From Diplonema papillatum (lineage: Eukaryota; Euglenozoa; Diplonemea; Diplonemida; Diplonemidae), in the NCBI GenBank assembly GCA_030068145.1, contig JAPJBO010001140.1, positions 1 through 64,000 on the forward strand: a stretch of 64,000 nucleotides of DNA, in the 5' to 3' direction. This document shows, piece by piece, positions 11,146 to 22,870 of this stretch. Numbering within the stretch: the stretch's first letter is position 1; each line of letters starts with the position of its first letter. The translations under genes were made by a program, and so were the position numbers. The notes under the pieces were generated by a model. It saw only the letters and a list, made by a program, of their open reading frames with translations, searched no databases and was not told the DNA's origin.

Positions 11146-11439
11146 GTTTGCTCTGTTTTTTTTTCTTCACCTGCAATTGCAATTGTGTTTTGTGTTTGCC
11201 TCATCTTGTTGCACAGTGGGACATAGATCAGAATGAAAGGGTGCTGAAAGGGACCAGAGAGGAAAACAATCTAATCTGGAAGCTAGGGAGAAGGAAGATT
11301 ACCCAACATGGAGCAGGTGTCCACATCCTGTGTGATAGGCTGCCGCGTTTTTTTTGCAAATAGAAAATTTTGGCATGCCCCAGTGCAAAAAACTCGGAAT
11401 TTCTCCGAAATTTTTTTTTTCTGTGAAAAAAAATGACCC

Positions 11440-11640
11440 AAATTTTTTGAAATTTTTGACCCAAAAATTTTGACCAAAAATTTTGACCAAAAATTTTGAC
11501 CCAAAAATTTTGACCCAAAAATTTTGACCAAAATTTTGACCCAGAATTTTTGACCAAAAATTTTGACCAAAATTTTTGACCCAAAATTTTCGACCCAAAT
11601 TTTTGACTCAAAAAATTTGACCCAAATTTTTGAACCCAAA
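11440..11640. repeat. AT-rich tandem satellite (second AAAATTTTGACC array)
   Basis: Short units variant of TTTTGACCCAAAAA, related to the array at 7,345-7,560. No coding potential beyond repeat translation. Confidence 0.85.
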
Positions 11641-11700
11641 ATTGCTTGGGCCAAAGTCTAAAGTCTACTTTAGACTTTGGCCCAAGCAATCTTGGGTTCA
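11633..11700. repeat. Imperfect palindrome (GAACCCAAAATTGCTTGGGC)
   Basis: Inverted arms of about 33 bp with few mismatches, the same sequence as the centre of the perfect palindrome that follows. Together they look like a duplicated hairpin element. Confidence 0.7.
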
Positions 11701-11751
11701 AAATCTCAAAGTCTAAAGTAGCCAAGGTCTAAAGTAGGACTTTAGACTTTG

Positions 11752-11863
11752 GGACTTTAGACTTTGAGATTCTGAACCCAAAATTGCTTGGGCCAAAGTC
11801 TAAAGTAGACTTTAGACTTTGGCCCAAGCAATTTTGGGTTCAGAATCTCAAAGTCTAAAGTCC
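11752..11863. repeat. Long perfect palindrome, 55-bp arms
   Basis: The arms begin GGACTTTAGACTTTGAGATT and end in its exact complement, with only a 2-base centre at about 11,807-11,808. An almost spacerless inverted repeat of this length can form a cruciform and is normally unstable, so perfect arms point to a recent origin or to a hairpin-type mobile element. It is non-coding. Confidence 0.85.
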
Positions 11864-11917
11864 TCTACTTTAGACTTTGGGACTTTAGACTTTACTTTAG
11901 ACTCCCGCCCCTGCATG

Positions 11918-14400
11918 GTACACACGAAACAGAGATCTTATGAATCAACGAAAAGTAAGCAAAAAGTAGCCTGTAAAACCGGAACAAGTCGGAAACCCCG
12001 TCGGGGGAAAGTACGAGCTTCAAGTGCTCCAAGGCCAGACGACTGTATAGTTGCAAACGAATCGCAAACGCGCTGAAGTTGGGACTCCCACACACTGAAA
12101 TCAAGTGCTCCTAGGCAGACGAACTGTTAGTGTTGCGAACGAATCGCAAACTCACTGAAATTGAGACCCCACACACTGAAATCGACTGGGAACAACCTGA
12201 GCGATCTCTCTTAATAAAAGATTGAAGCGCCGAAGGCGCAACCACCGAAACCGACTTTGTACACACGAAACAGAGATCTTATGAATCAACGAAAAGCAAG
12301 CAAAAAAGAGCGTGAAAAACCGGAAGAAGTCAAAATAGTACCTGTATCTGCCACAAGACTCCTTCGCCAGCGCTGTTTGCGATGTGGTGTTTTCTCTGTT
12401 AACATTCCTGTGAGGTGGAGTTGGGGTTGGTGGAATTGGAACAGCAATTGTAGCCTACAAATCCGGTTTGTCCTGCTTCATCGTAGCTGGCTGCGCAACA
12501 AGAACAAAAGTGTGGAAAGTAAGTAACTATGTATTTCTTTGTCTCCCCATCCACCTATATCATCAGAGAGAGAATCATTACGTTGTTGGTGCCGTGCGCC
12601 TACAACGACGCGGCCTTGTCGTAAACGATGATGATTGCGTCGATGATGGCGCAGCCGGGGGCGTTCTGGCTGGTGGGTGCGACCGCCTGCGAGTGTTAAC
12701 AGGTTGTGTCGCTGGTTCTTTTTGATCGCTTGGCCCACGGCGGCGGCTAGCACCTTGGCAGAGACTCTCAACTCCCGCTGAACAATACGTCTTGCGGATA
12801 CTCGGGCACCGCATCAGTGCTTGCCCAACATCCATTCGGTCTCCAGCAGCAAAGCACTTGTGAGATCGCTGTTCAGTGTGGAGGTCCGATTGGGTGGTTG
12901 CGCCTTCGGCGCTTCAATCTTTTATCAAGAGAGATCGCTCAGGTTCTTCTCAGTCGATTTCAGTGTGTGGGGTCCCGATCTCAGCGTGTTTGCGATTCGT
13001 TCGCAACACTAACAGTTCGTCTGCCTAGGAGCACTTGATTTCAGTGTGTGGGGTCCCAACTTCAGCGTGTTTGCGATTCGTTTGCAACACTATACAGTCG
13101 TCTGGCCTTGGAGCACTTGAAGGTCGTATTTTCCCGTCTTTTTCCTAGTTTTTCGCCGACTGTCTTTCCGTCTTTTACCGGGTTTTACACGCTCTTTTTC
13201 GCTCGCTTTTCGTTGATTCATAAGATCTCTGTTTCGTGTGTACATAGTTGGATTGGGTGGTTGCGCCTTCGGTGCTTGAATCTTTTATCAAGAGAGATCG
13301 CTCAGGTTGTCCTCAGTCGATTTCAGTGTGTGGGGTCCCGATCTCAGCGTGTTTGCGATTCGTTCGCAACACTAACAGTTCGTCTGCCTAGGAGCACTTG
13401 ATTTCAGTGTGTGGGAGTCCCAACTTCAGCGTGTTTGCGATTCGTTTGCAACACTATACCATGCAGGGTCAAAACCTTGTGTCTTTTTAAAACGCTCCCG
13501 CGGGGCCGATGGAGCCCTAAAAAATTTTTTGGAAAAAAAAAAATTTGCTCAACTTCCTCAAAAATTACCGCAGAGTTTGTTCCAAACTTTTAAAATTCAA
13601 AAAACCCATTTTTTTTCCAGAAACAAAATTTTGGCCATTCCCAAAAAGACACAAGGTTTTGACCCTGCATGATACAGTCGTCTGGCCTTGGAGCACTTGA
13701 AGGTCGTATTTTCCCGTCTTTTTCCTAGTTTTTCGCCGACTGTCTTCCCGACTTTTCCCGGGGTTTACACGCTCTTTTTCGCTCGCTTTTCGTTGATTCA
13801 TAAGATCTCTGTTTCGTGTGTACATAGTTGGATTGGGTGGTTGCGCCTTCAGCGCTTGAATCTTTTATCAAGAGAGATCGCTCAGGTTGTTCTCAGTCGA
13901 TTTCAGTGTGTGGGGTCCCGATCTCAGCGTGTTTGCGATTCGTTCGCAACACTAACAGTTCGTCTGCCTAGGAGCACTTGATTTCAGTGTGTGGGAGTCC
14001 CAACTTCAGCGTGTTTGCGATTCGTTTGCAACACTATGCAGTCGTCTGATCTTGGAGCACTTGAAGGTCGTATTTTCCCGTCTTTTATAGAGTTATAGAT
14101 ATTATATATTTTTCCAAGTTTTTCGCCGACTGTCTCCGACCTTTCCACGCTCTTTTTCGCTCGCTTTTTTCGTTGATTCATAAGATCTCTGTTTCGTGTG
14201 TACAAAGTCTGCGATCCGTTTGCAACACTACAATCGTCTGGCCTTGGAGCACTTGAAGGTCTTTTTCCCGTCTTTTTTCCAAGTTTTTCGCCGACTGTTT
14301 TTTCCGACTTCCTCCAGGGTTTGTAAACACTCTTTTTTGCTCGCTTTTTCGCTGAATCGTAAGATCTCTGTTTCATGTGTACATAGTTGGATTGGGTGGT
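11918..14400. repeat. Foldback-like repeat, copy 2
   Basis: This repeats the layout of the first copy: reverse arm (about 11,918-12,320), unique core (12,320-12,885) and forward tandem arm (12,886 to about 14,400). The reverse arm plus core is nearly identical to 333-1,314. Its left edge abuts CCCTGCATGGTAC, a remnant of a CATGCAGGG MITE end. The forward arm is shorter than in copy 1 and carries a complete MITE insertion. Confidence 0.7.
13460..13671 (+). mobile_element. MITE copy 7, inserted in the foldback array
   Basis: 212 bp with intact terminal inverted repeats and ATAC on both sides (13,456-13,459 and 13,672-13,675). Sister array units elsewhere (for example near 2,095-2,110 and 13,089) preserve the empty site CACTATACAGTCGTC with a single ATAC, which proves a 4-bp target site duplication. 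Confidence 0.92.
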
Positions 14401-14666
14401 TTCGGTTTTTTTTTTGGCCCAAAAATTTTCGGAAATTTTTCGGATTTTTTTTTTGGCCCAAAAATTTTTTGGAAAATTTTCAGATTTTTTTTTTTTGGCC
14501 CAAAAAATTTTGGCCCAAAATTTTTCGGAAATTTTTTCGGAATTCTTTTTTGGGCCAAAAAATTTTCGGAAATTTTTCGGAATTTTTTTTTTTGGCCCAA
14601 AAAATTTTCGGAAATTTTCGGATTTTTTTTTTGGCCCAAAATTTTTCGGAAATTTTTCGGATTTTT
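14400..14666. repeat. AT-rich satellite (second TTTTTGGCCCAAAAA array)
   Basis: Same family as 4,433-4,765, again placed directly after a foldback-array end. Repeat translation only. Confidence 0.8.
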
Positions 14667-14894
14667 ATTATCGTGGTCAACTCTACATACTTGGGGGCGT
14701 GATTGAGCTCCTCAGGCTCGAATCACTGAGCTGCACATTGTAAGCGGTTCGTCCGTTCGAGAGTCTTCGGCTTGGGACTGCTCGTCTGCGATGGGAAAGA
14801 TCGGGCGATACCCAGAGCCTTTCGTGTTAAATATGCATCTGGTACGCTCCGAAAATGAGAAATCCAGGTAGCCGACAGCGATGTTTCCATTCCC
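14667..14894 (-). repeat. Split direct repeat A, copy 1
   Basis: Nearly identical to 16,088-16,316. It starts around TTATCGTGGTCAACTCTACA and ends at GATGTTTCCATTCCC. Confidence 0.85.
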
Positions 14895-15965
14895 TGCACT
14901 TGACTCATTCGCTTTCCGTGTCTTGGTCTTCTTGGGCTATGGTTTCCATGCCTCTTTTGCGGACTCTTGACCATTCAATGTACTCTTTAAAGGTCCATCT
15001 TCCGGCCTTCAGGAGGATGCACAGCTTTGGGTTGCTGTCATTTATGTGACCTGCGCGGCACCCCTGCGGAAGCACCCTTGTACAGGCTGTTGGAAACACT
15101 ATCTCGGATGTGAGGCCACAGGTGATGAATGGGGCATAGCCCCCGCCATCCTTTCTTCTTCTCCGGCATGTTGCAAATGCAACCCCTAGATAAGGTGTCA
15201 CCTTGTTGGTTGTTCTTTCTCGTTCTCAGAACAATGTAGAGTTCCTGTTGGAATTTAAAGACTGCGCTGTGTCTTTTCGTCTCTTTAACGTCCCGGAGCG
15301 CATTAACTGGCGAGTCAGTCTCAATTCCGCGTCTCAGCGGGATCGCTTCGTCACCGGTGCGAAGCAAGTAGACGTACGATAGAACTGCCAACTGACGAGA
15401 CTCGTTTAACGAACGGTTGGAGCCGGCAACAGGGGATGTCCACAATTTTGTCGAGAAGCCGCGACGTGATAGCATCCATTTTTCGTTTTCCGGTCTGCCT
15501 CCCTCTTATCCCTCGAATTACTTCTCTCACCAAGGGAACTCTGAGCGGAGAATTGATCCCCAAGAACCGTTGGACTTTCTCGAGCGCTGATATTGTGCGC
15601 TCTGCGGTGTCCGCATTGGTGTGGATTGCTATGAACCCACGAATTTCTTCGGGGTCAATGGGGAAGTGGGGACATCGTTTAAGGTAGTGCGTCCAAGCCG
15701 TTACTGCGACGAAGTATTGGTGCCACGTCTCGCTTTGACCGAGGATGCCGTGAGCGATTGAACGGCTTGATCGATTGTCGCGCGAGCGGCCAGAGGTGGC
15801 AGCCCCTCGAGGTATTCCAACTTGCGCTTTCGACTCACAGTGAAGTCAGTTATCACCGACTCCTCGGTTGCATCGCGTTCCATCTCCGCTTTCAACATGG
15901 CGATGACCTCCGATCCAGTCGGATACTTGCGTCCAGACAGTTTGTCAGTTGGGTGGGTGGGAGGG

Positions 15966-16085
15966 GGAAACTTTCACTGTACGTGGTGTACGTGAGTTCT
16001 TCCGTCGAAGACGTTTCCTGAGCGGTCGTAGAGGTTGACTAATCGATAATAAAATACTTTCAGTTCTAAAGAACTGAAAGTTTTC
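15966..16085 (-). repeat. Split direct repeat B, copy 1
   Basis: Nearly identical to 21,174-21,293. It contains the short hairpin CTTTCAGTTCTAAAGAACTG and lies immediately next to repeat A copy 2, giving the contiguous B-A junction expected of split-repeat elements. Confidence 0.85.
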
Positions 16086-16087
16086 TT

Positions 16088-16316
16088 TATTATCGTGGTC
16101 AACTCTACATACTTGGGGGCGTGATTGAGCTCCTCAGGCTCGAATCACTGAGCTGCACATTGTAAGCGGTTCGTCCGTTCGAGAGTCTTCGGCTTGGGAC
16201 TGCTCGTCTGCGATGGGAAAGATCGGGCGATACCCAGAGCCTTTCGTGTTAAATATGCATCTGGTACGCTCCGAAAATGAGAAATCCAGGTAGCCGACAG
16301 AGATGTTTCCATTCCC
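16088..16316 (-). repeat. Split direct repeat A, copy 2
   Basis: Pairs with 14,667-14,894 with only a couple of differences, and abuts repeat B copy 1. Confidence 0.85.
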
Positions 16317-19300
16317 AACGCAGATCTCTGTCACTTGTTCCCATCGCAGAAGGAGAGATGCGTCGCAGGTTGTTCTCGAGGGCAATTTGCTGGTGTAAGG
16401 GAGATAGGGACCAACAACGTTGAATGTATTGTTCGTTGGAAGAAGGGTCACAAGCGCAAGCTATAAACACCTGATTCAAGCGCAAGGATCGCATCCTTTG
16501 TTCAGCGTTTTAATTGAAGAAGCATCTTGTCAAGCTGACCGAGTTTTCAAGCTCTAACTACGGCTGACTGTGAGAGGAGGAGGTGGAAAGGTGGACGTGG
16601 CTACGTTGGTCAGGTGCAGAGGCGTTGGTGCGAAGATTGACCCGACTTGCATTTGGCCGGTGTCGGATACAGTGAGTTGTGAGATCGGAACACGGGACGA
16701 TGGGAGACTCAGCTTGCACATCCCGCATTCTTCGGGTAAAGAGGACACTTTTGAAGTTCGGCACGTACTGGTACCCTAATTCTTCGAGGTACCGGATGCG
16801 GCCCATTTGCCGGGAGGGAAGGTCGGCAATATTATGCGCTGCTTCGACCCTCTCTAGCCACACCTCCATCGATTCTGAGGACACTGCCTCGAGCCAGAAG
16901 TTACGAAGCAAGGTGTTGAATAACTGGTTCCGCGAGTATCCCTTTACGAGGGTCGCAAGAGAACAGACGTTAAAGTTGTCTTCGAGGATAGCAGCCGGAA
17001 AAAGGGTCTCGTGGAAGTCGTTCAAGTAGCATTGAATCGAGACGACGGCTTCTGTTTCGTACAGTTGGGTGTTGTCACGGTCGGCGGGATCGACGATATA
17101 CTTATGGTGGTTCGTTCTGTCTACCGCAGAGAGCGCGTTTCCGTAAAAGCGATGCTCTTTGTACGAAACGCAGAATCCGAGGGTGCCCAGCGTGGCGTCG
17201 GTGTAGATGATCATAGGCGTACGCGGTGACAATATGGCTTTGTAGTCGATGCGCCGATGAAATTGGGATCGAAGTATGGCTCCTTGCCACCACTCCTGAG
17301 CTGAAAATAGTCGTTCTCCCAGCTTTACCACGTTTACGGTCGAGTACTGCCTTGATTGTATCGGGTGTATGTAGGCACGTCCTACCGACCCGGTCATGCT
17401 CTGTTGAACAAAGCTGAGTTGACCAACAAGCTTTGCCGCTGCTTGTGGTGTCAGGCTGTCCTTCCGCAGGATCTCCTCGATGGTCGCCTGAAGTCTGGCC
17501 GACCTTTCGGTCGTGATAGCTAGGGAGGCGGATCCGGGAGACGAGACATCAATGCTCACGCCCAAATAGGATATGAGTTGCCCGATCCTCTTCTTCTTGT
17601 CACTGAAGATTAAACCGATGATGGCCGAGAAGAACTCTTGAAAGTCGAACGCCATCTGCTCGATGTCGTCGGCTCTTCCGAGTAGATGAAAGTCATCAAA
17701 ATACCCGGATGCAGGAATACAAACCGAGATAGGCAGTTGTAATCTAGAACCGCCGACTCCGTCCCGAAGCAGAGCACGTTACTGAGGTACAGCTCGAGCT
17801 CGTGCGTTGCAGCATTGAGTGCGACGATCACTGCATACTTTCGTTGTGCTTTATCGGCGATCAACGATTTGTAAGCGTCCGACTGATCGAGGACGGCTTG
17901 TGCCTGCAGTACGACTCCATTTTGAAACAAAGCAACAGCTGTCGCCACCACGTTGTCAACGCCAAGAAGTGTTATTGGGGAGTGGACGCGGGTGACCTTA
18001 TTCGTCGCTCGTCCGTTTTCGCATCCGCGGTGCTTCTCCCACGATTGAACCTCCTGATCGGAATGAAGTGTTCCATTGGGAGTGTCTCGACCGAGAAGGG
18101 ACCCTCTAGCCATCCCTTTTTGACTTCTGCTTTCAACTGGGCAGAGATCTCGAGGAGATTCCCGTCACGTATGCTTTGTCGTCGGAGGGACTCCAGGGGG
18201 GGCTGCTGTTTGTTCTGCAGCTCTCTTTTCGTGGAGATGAACGACTTTCGAGCGCTCCTGTTTTCAGGTTTCACGTCGAATACCCCTTCTTCGCACAAGT
18301 CGTCAACAACTGGGAAACCAAACCCGAGTCTGTGAACGAATTCGTTCTTCACACCCGGTTGTGCTGCTCCCATCAGCTCGAGAAGCTCCTCCACGACAGG
18401 TACGTTGATGCGAGACGCGATTGCGTTCGCAGGGTGATCCATATCGAAGAAGGAATTGAACCGCGCCGTGTCTTTCTTGCTGCTTTCGCTCTATCTTCCC
18501 AATATAGAAGACGGCTTGCTCGAAAGTTTTTGTTCTGTGCCGTCGAGTTCGTGGCGTAGATGAGCGTGCACTGGCGAAGGTCTGGATCGAGTTCTGCTGC
18601 GTCGAACGCTCGTGATTTGATTCGAGCTGTCAGCGCCACGTGGTCTCCATTGATTTCGCCCGGAACGAGTAAAACACTCCCTTCTGTTTTTGATGGGACG
18701 GTGCTCCTCGATGGATCGAAACGGCTGGGACTGTTCACGTTGATTCCCCGGTTCGCACCGCAACCACAGGTTGTGAGTCAAATCTGCCGGTGGCGTCGAG
18801 AGCAGGATGAGATAGTATCGGGATGGTTGTGAAGGACGTTTGAGCAAATTCATGACGTTGGGGTGATTGAGAATGGTGGACCGACGGCGGTGCTAGTCGG
18901 TTCTTCTGGCGCTTGCCTCAGACCAAACGCGCGGATGATCCCCGCGTTCGCAGCTCATCCCTCCCGCGATCAGGTCCGCGATTGGGATTGCGATTCCGGC
19001 CATCGTTTCCAGGTCAGGCATGCTCCATTTCTTCAGCGCTGCGTACTACTCCTTCACTTCCGTCACAGAAGGCGGGTTCATCTTTTCTTCTTTCACGGCA
19101 CACGGTTCAAGGCTGATGATGGCAAGTGAGGCCCTTTTGACGGCGTCTGCGTCTGCTTCGGCCGATCTCACAAACTCATCATATAGATCGGCGGCATGCT
19201 GGTCGATTCCGGCTTCGACTGCGTCTGGCAAAGCCTTTTAGCAGTGGCGGCGGCCCTCAGATCAGCCTTGTGCGCGATGATGAAGGAAACGCTGTCCATT

Positions 19301-19459
19301 CTTCTATTCTTTGAGAAAAGAATTCGAGCCCGGTGATAAGTCGATACTGGTATAGGAGCTTCCATAAGTGTGGCCTGAGACAGCGGTGCCCGCATGTACT
19401 TACAAGTCTTATGGCGTGTCCCTCCCTACTGAAGCATGTGTATTGCCAGCCCAGCGGCA

Positions 19460-21170
19460 TTTACGGCGGTGTCCTGTCCCATTGGGACTTACGGAAGTCT
19501 GGTGCCTGCCCAACGGACTTACGGCGGTGTCCGCCTGCCACGGCATTTTCCCGCTGCTTCGGGGCTTACAGAATTGTTGCGTGCCCACGGACTTACGGTG
19601 TTGTCCTGCGCTTTCGGGACTTTGCCCGCCGACGGACTTACGGCGGTGTCCTGCCAGAGGACATAGTCTCCTGCCGACTACGGAAGCTAGTTGCCTGCCC
19701 AACGGACTACGGCGGTGTCCTGCCCCATTGGGCCTTACGGTAGTCTGGTGCCTGCCCAACGGACTTACAGCGGTGTCCTGCCCCATCGGGACTTACGGAG
19801 TTTGTTGTCTGCCCAACGGACTTACGGCGGTATCCTGCCCCATTGGGACTTACGGGAGTTTGTTGCCTGCCCAACGGACTTACGGCGGTATCCTGCCCCA
19901 TCGGGACTTACGGAGTTTGTTGTCTGCCCAACGGACTTACGACGGTATCCTGCCCCGTTAGGCCAAATGGTAGTTTGTTGCCTGCCCAACGGACTACGGC
20001 GGTTTCCTGCCCCATCGGGACTTACGGAAGTCTGGTGCCTGCCCAACGGACTTACGGCGGTGTCCTGCCCCATCGGGACTTACAGAAGTCTGGTGCCTGC
20101 CCAACGGACTTACGGCGGTATCCTGCCCCATTGGGACTTATGGTCGTTTCTTGCCTGCCCAACGGACTTACGGCGGTTTCCTGCCCCATCGGGACTTACG
20201 GAAGTCTGGTGCCTGCCCAACGGACTTACGGCGGTATCCTGCCCCATTGGGACTTACGGTAGTTTGTTGCCTGCCCAACGGACTTACGGCGGTGTCCTGC
20301 CCCATCGGGACTTACAGAAGTCTGGTGCCTGCCCAACGGACTTACGGCGGTATCCTGCCCCATTGGGACTTATGGTCATTTGTTGCCTGCCCAACGGACT
20401 TACGGCGGTTTCCTGCCCCATCGGGACTTACGGAAGTCTGGTGCCTGCCCAACGGACTTACGGCGGTCCTGCCCCATCGGGACTTACGGTAGTTTGTTGC
20501 CTGCCCAACGGACTTACGGCGGTCCTGCCCCATTGGGACTTACGGTAGTTTGTTGCCTGCCCAACGGACTTACGGCGGTTTCCTGCCCCATCGGGACTTA
20601 CGGAAGTCTGGTGCCTGCCCAACGGACTTACGGCGGTGTCCTGCCCCATTGGGACTTACGGTAGTTTGTTGCCTGCCCAACGGACTTACGGCGGTGTCCT
20701 GCCCCATTGGGACTTACGGTAGTTTGTTGCCTGCCCAACGGACTTACGGCGGTGTCCTGCCCCATTGGGACTTACGGTAGTTTGTTGCCTGCCCAACGGA
20801 CTTACGGCGGTCCTGCCCCATTGGGACTTACGGTAGTTTGTTGCCTGCCCAACGGACTTACGGCGGTGTCCTGCCCCATTGGGACTTACGGTAGTTTGTT
20901 GCCTGCCCAACGGACTTACGGCGGCGTCCTGCCCCATTGGGACTTACGGTAGTTTGTTGCCTGCCCAACGGACTTACGGCGGTTTCCTGCCCCATCGGGA
21001 CTTACGGAAGTCCAACGGACTTACGGCGGTGTCCTGCCCCATTGGGACTGTAGTTTGTTGCCTGCCCAACGGACTTACGGCGGTGTCCTGCCCCTTCGGA
21101 CTTACAGAAGTCTGGTGCCTGCCCAACGGACTTACGGCGGTGTCCTGCCCCATTGGGACCTGCAGAGTTG
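19460..21170. repeat. 57-bp minisatellite, about 30 units
   Basis: The unit is centred on CCTGCCCAACGGACTTACGG followed by CGGTGTCCTGCCCCATTGGG, about 57 bp (19 codons). Because the unit length is divisible by three and lacks stops, several frames on both strands stay open. Units near the left end (19,430-19,690) are the most diverged and those in the middle nearly identical, as expected for array homogenisation. It is not a CRISPR: there are no spacers of constant size with unique content. No protein family is implied. Confidence 0.9.
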
Positions 21171-21173
21171 TAG

Positions 21174-21293
21174 GAAACTTTCACTGTACGTAGTGTACGT
21201 GAGTTCTTCCGTCGAAGACGTTTCCTGAGCGGTCGTAGAGGTTGACTAATCGATAATAAAATACTTTCAGTTCTAAAGAACTGAAAGTTTTCT
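21174..21293 (-). repeat. Split direct repeat B, copy 2
   Basis: Outer copy of the repeat at 15,966-16,085. It lies between the minisatellite and the AT-rich satellite. Confidence 0.85.
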
Positions 21294-21715
21294 TTTTTTT
21301 TTCGGCCCAAAAAGTTTCGGAATTTTTTTCGAAATTTTTTTTTGGAAAATTTTCGGAATTTTTTTTGGCCTGAAAATATTTCGGGAAAATTTGGTCACAA
21401 TCCCAAAAAAGGTAGAGATAAGGGCGCAACCCCCAAAAAAGGTCGAGATAAGGGCGCAACCCTCAAAAAAGGTCGAGATAAGGGAACAACCCCCAAAAAA
21501 GGTCGAGATAAGGGAACAAGCCAAAAACGGGCCAAAAAGGTAGAGATAAGGGCGCAGCTCAAAAAGGTAGAGATAAGGGCGCATCTCAAAAAGGTCGAGA
21601 TAAGGGCGCAACCCAAAAACGGGCCAAAAAGGTCGAGATAAGGGCGCAACCCAGAAATGGGCAAAAAAGGTATCGATAAGGTCTCATGAGACGGTATCGG
21701 GACCGCCGCCTTTAG
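21294..21715. repeat. Duplicate of the 4.74-5.12 kb satellite block
   Basis: A short AT-rich stretch is followed by the GGTCGAGATAAGGG array and then the flank GGTATCGATAAGGTCTCATG, in the same order as at 4,740-5,120. It represents one copy-paste of a composite block. Confidence 0.85.
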
Positions 21716-22065
21716 ACTCCCGCCGTTCCAGAGTATCCCTCAGCCCTCTGCTGCTGTTTTTGGGCAGGTGTAGCTGGCTTATGCTGCTTTGTGCGTTGTC
21801 GGTGTTTTGCAACAGGCACAGGCACATCATCATCGTTGTCTTCTTCCTTTTTGACCTCAGCCCCTTCAGCAGTGTAAGTCGAAGAGGAGCCGGTGCAGGG
21901 TCTGTGCGTCTTCTTTTGCTTCCTGGGTCTGCAGCTTCACAACCAGGTATCCACACCAGGAACAACAGCAACAGTATCAGCACGAGCATTTTCATTTTCT
22001 GGTTTTCTCACAATGTTCACCTGTCTGATGTGGCATAATGTTGGAGTGGCAAAGGTAACTCTGGT

Positions 22066-22870
22066 TCAATGTTGCAATGGTCTGTTCTCCTTCAGCTGTG
22101 TTCTGTGATCTGTGAAACCTGGTGTGACCTGTGTCTCTTCACAAAGAAGATCAAGACAGAAATCCAGGCAAGCAACCACGATGTCTGGCTTACTGACCTT
22201 CAACCGCTTTCCCCCCTTGCAGCGACGCTCAAGCTCGGTCATTGTTGTTCCAATGGGGAGTGTTGACAACATGCGGACTTCACGCTTGTCAACCCACTCC
22301 AAGAACGTGATCGGCGAACTTTGGCGATACTGGCAATGGCCGCGTTTCGGGGCCGCAGCCTTATCCGCTTGGGATGGGCGGCTGCGCTTCTTTTGGGACT
22401 TGCTAAAAAGTGGGATCCCGTTCCGACTTTTGCGGACAGTTCCGGCCGCGTGGAATCCCAAGGTGTATATTTTTAGCATGAGGGGAATGCTTGTGTAGTA
22501 GTTGTCCATGTACATGTGCCTTCCTGAGTATGCATACAGAGCCGCAGCTGCAAGAAGTTCACGCTCACCAACGTTCACGGGGCCAGGGTTAGTATCCGTG
22601 TCAATCTTACCGGTATACACTGACGATACCAATGTGTAACCAGTCTGTGACTCAGCCAGAACAAAACACTTCAAACCGAATCGATGCCGTTTCATGGGCA
22701 TGTGAGCTCTAAGTTTACTAAGGGAATTCTGCAAGCAGAGTTGGATCCCTAACTCACCATGAGCCCAGGTTTGGGTGGTGGTGGCGGTGGGATGGACATC
22801 TTCTTTTTGCCATTCCATCTCGTTTTCTAAACTATGACCGAACCACGAGGTAGATCTGTCAGTTTTCTTG
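22066..22870 (-). pseudogene. piggyBac transposase, central DDE part
   Basis: A minus-strand frame of about 270 residues with piggyBac signatures: PMKRHRFGLKCFVLAESQTG (start of the catalytic core), SVYTGK, MYMDNYYTSIPL (the catalytic Asp strand, diagnostic of DDE_Tnp_1_7), the GTVRKSRNG strand, and WVDKREVRMLST towards the end. Family members continue with a GVD motif and a C-terminal helical and zinc region. Here the frame departs after KPDIVVACLDF and ends. N-terminal sequence before the core is also missing, so this is a fragment. The matching C-terminal part lies on the opposite strand about 1 kb away. Confidence 0.8.

Larger units (their letters stand above)
14666..21293 (-). mobile_element. 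Fossil tyrosine-recombinase retroelement (DIRS/Ngaro-like), broken
   Basis: On the minus strand the parts are: a possible gag region (about 18.4-19.4 kb), a reverse transcriptase and RNase H region (about 16.5-18.4 kb), and a tyrosine-recombinase-like region (about 14.9-15.9 kb). Two sequences occur as split direct repeats: one at 14,667-14,894 and 16,088-16,316, the other at 15,966-16,085 and 21,174-21,293. Split repeats plus a recombinase in place of an integrase are hallmarks of DIRS/Ngaro/VIPER-type elements. The copy is broken by several interruptions, and a minisatellite lies inside its outer repeat. It looks moderately old, although the repeat pairs remain very similar. Its exact boundaries, and whether one or two overlapping copies are present, are uncertain. 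Confidence 0.6.

Noticed and set aside
19460-21170. CRISPR-like regular repeats
   Set aside because: Units abut with no unique spacers and the context is eukaryotic; it is a minisatellite.
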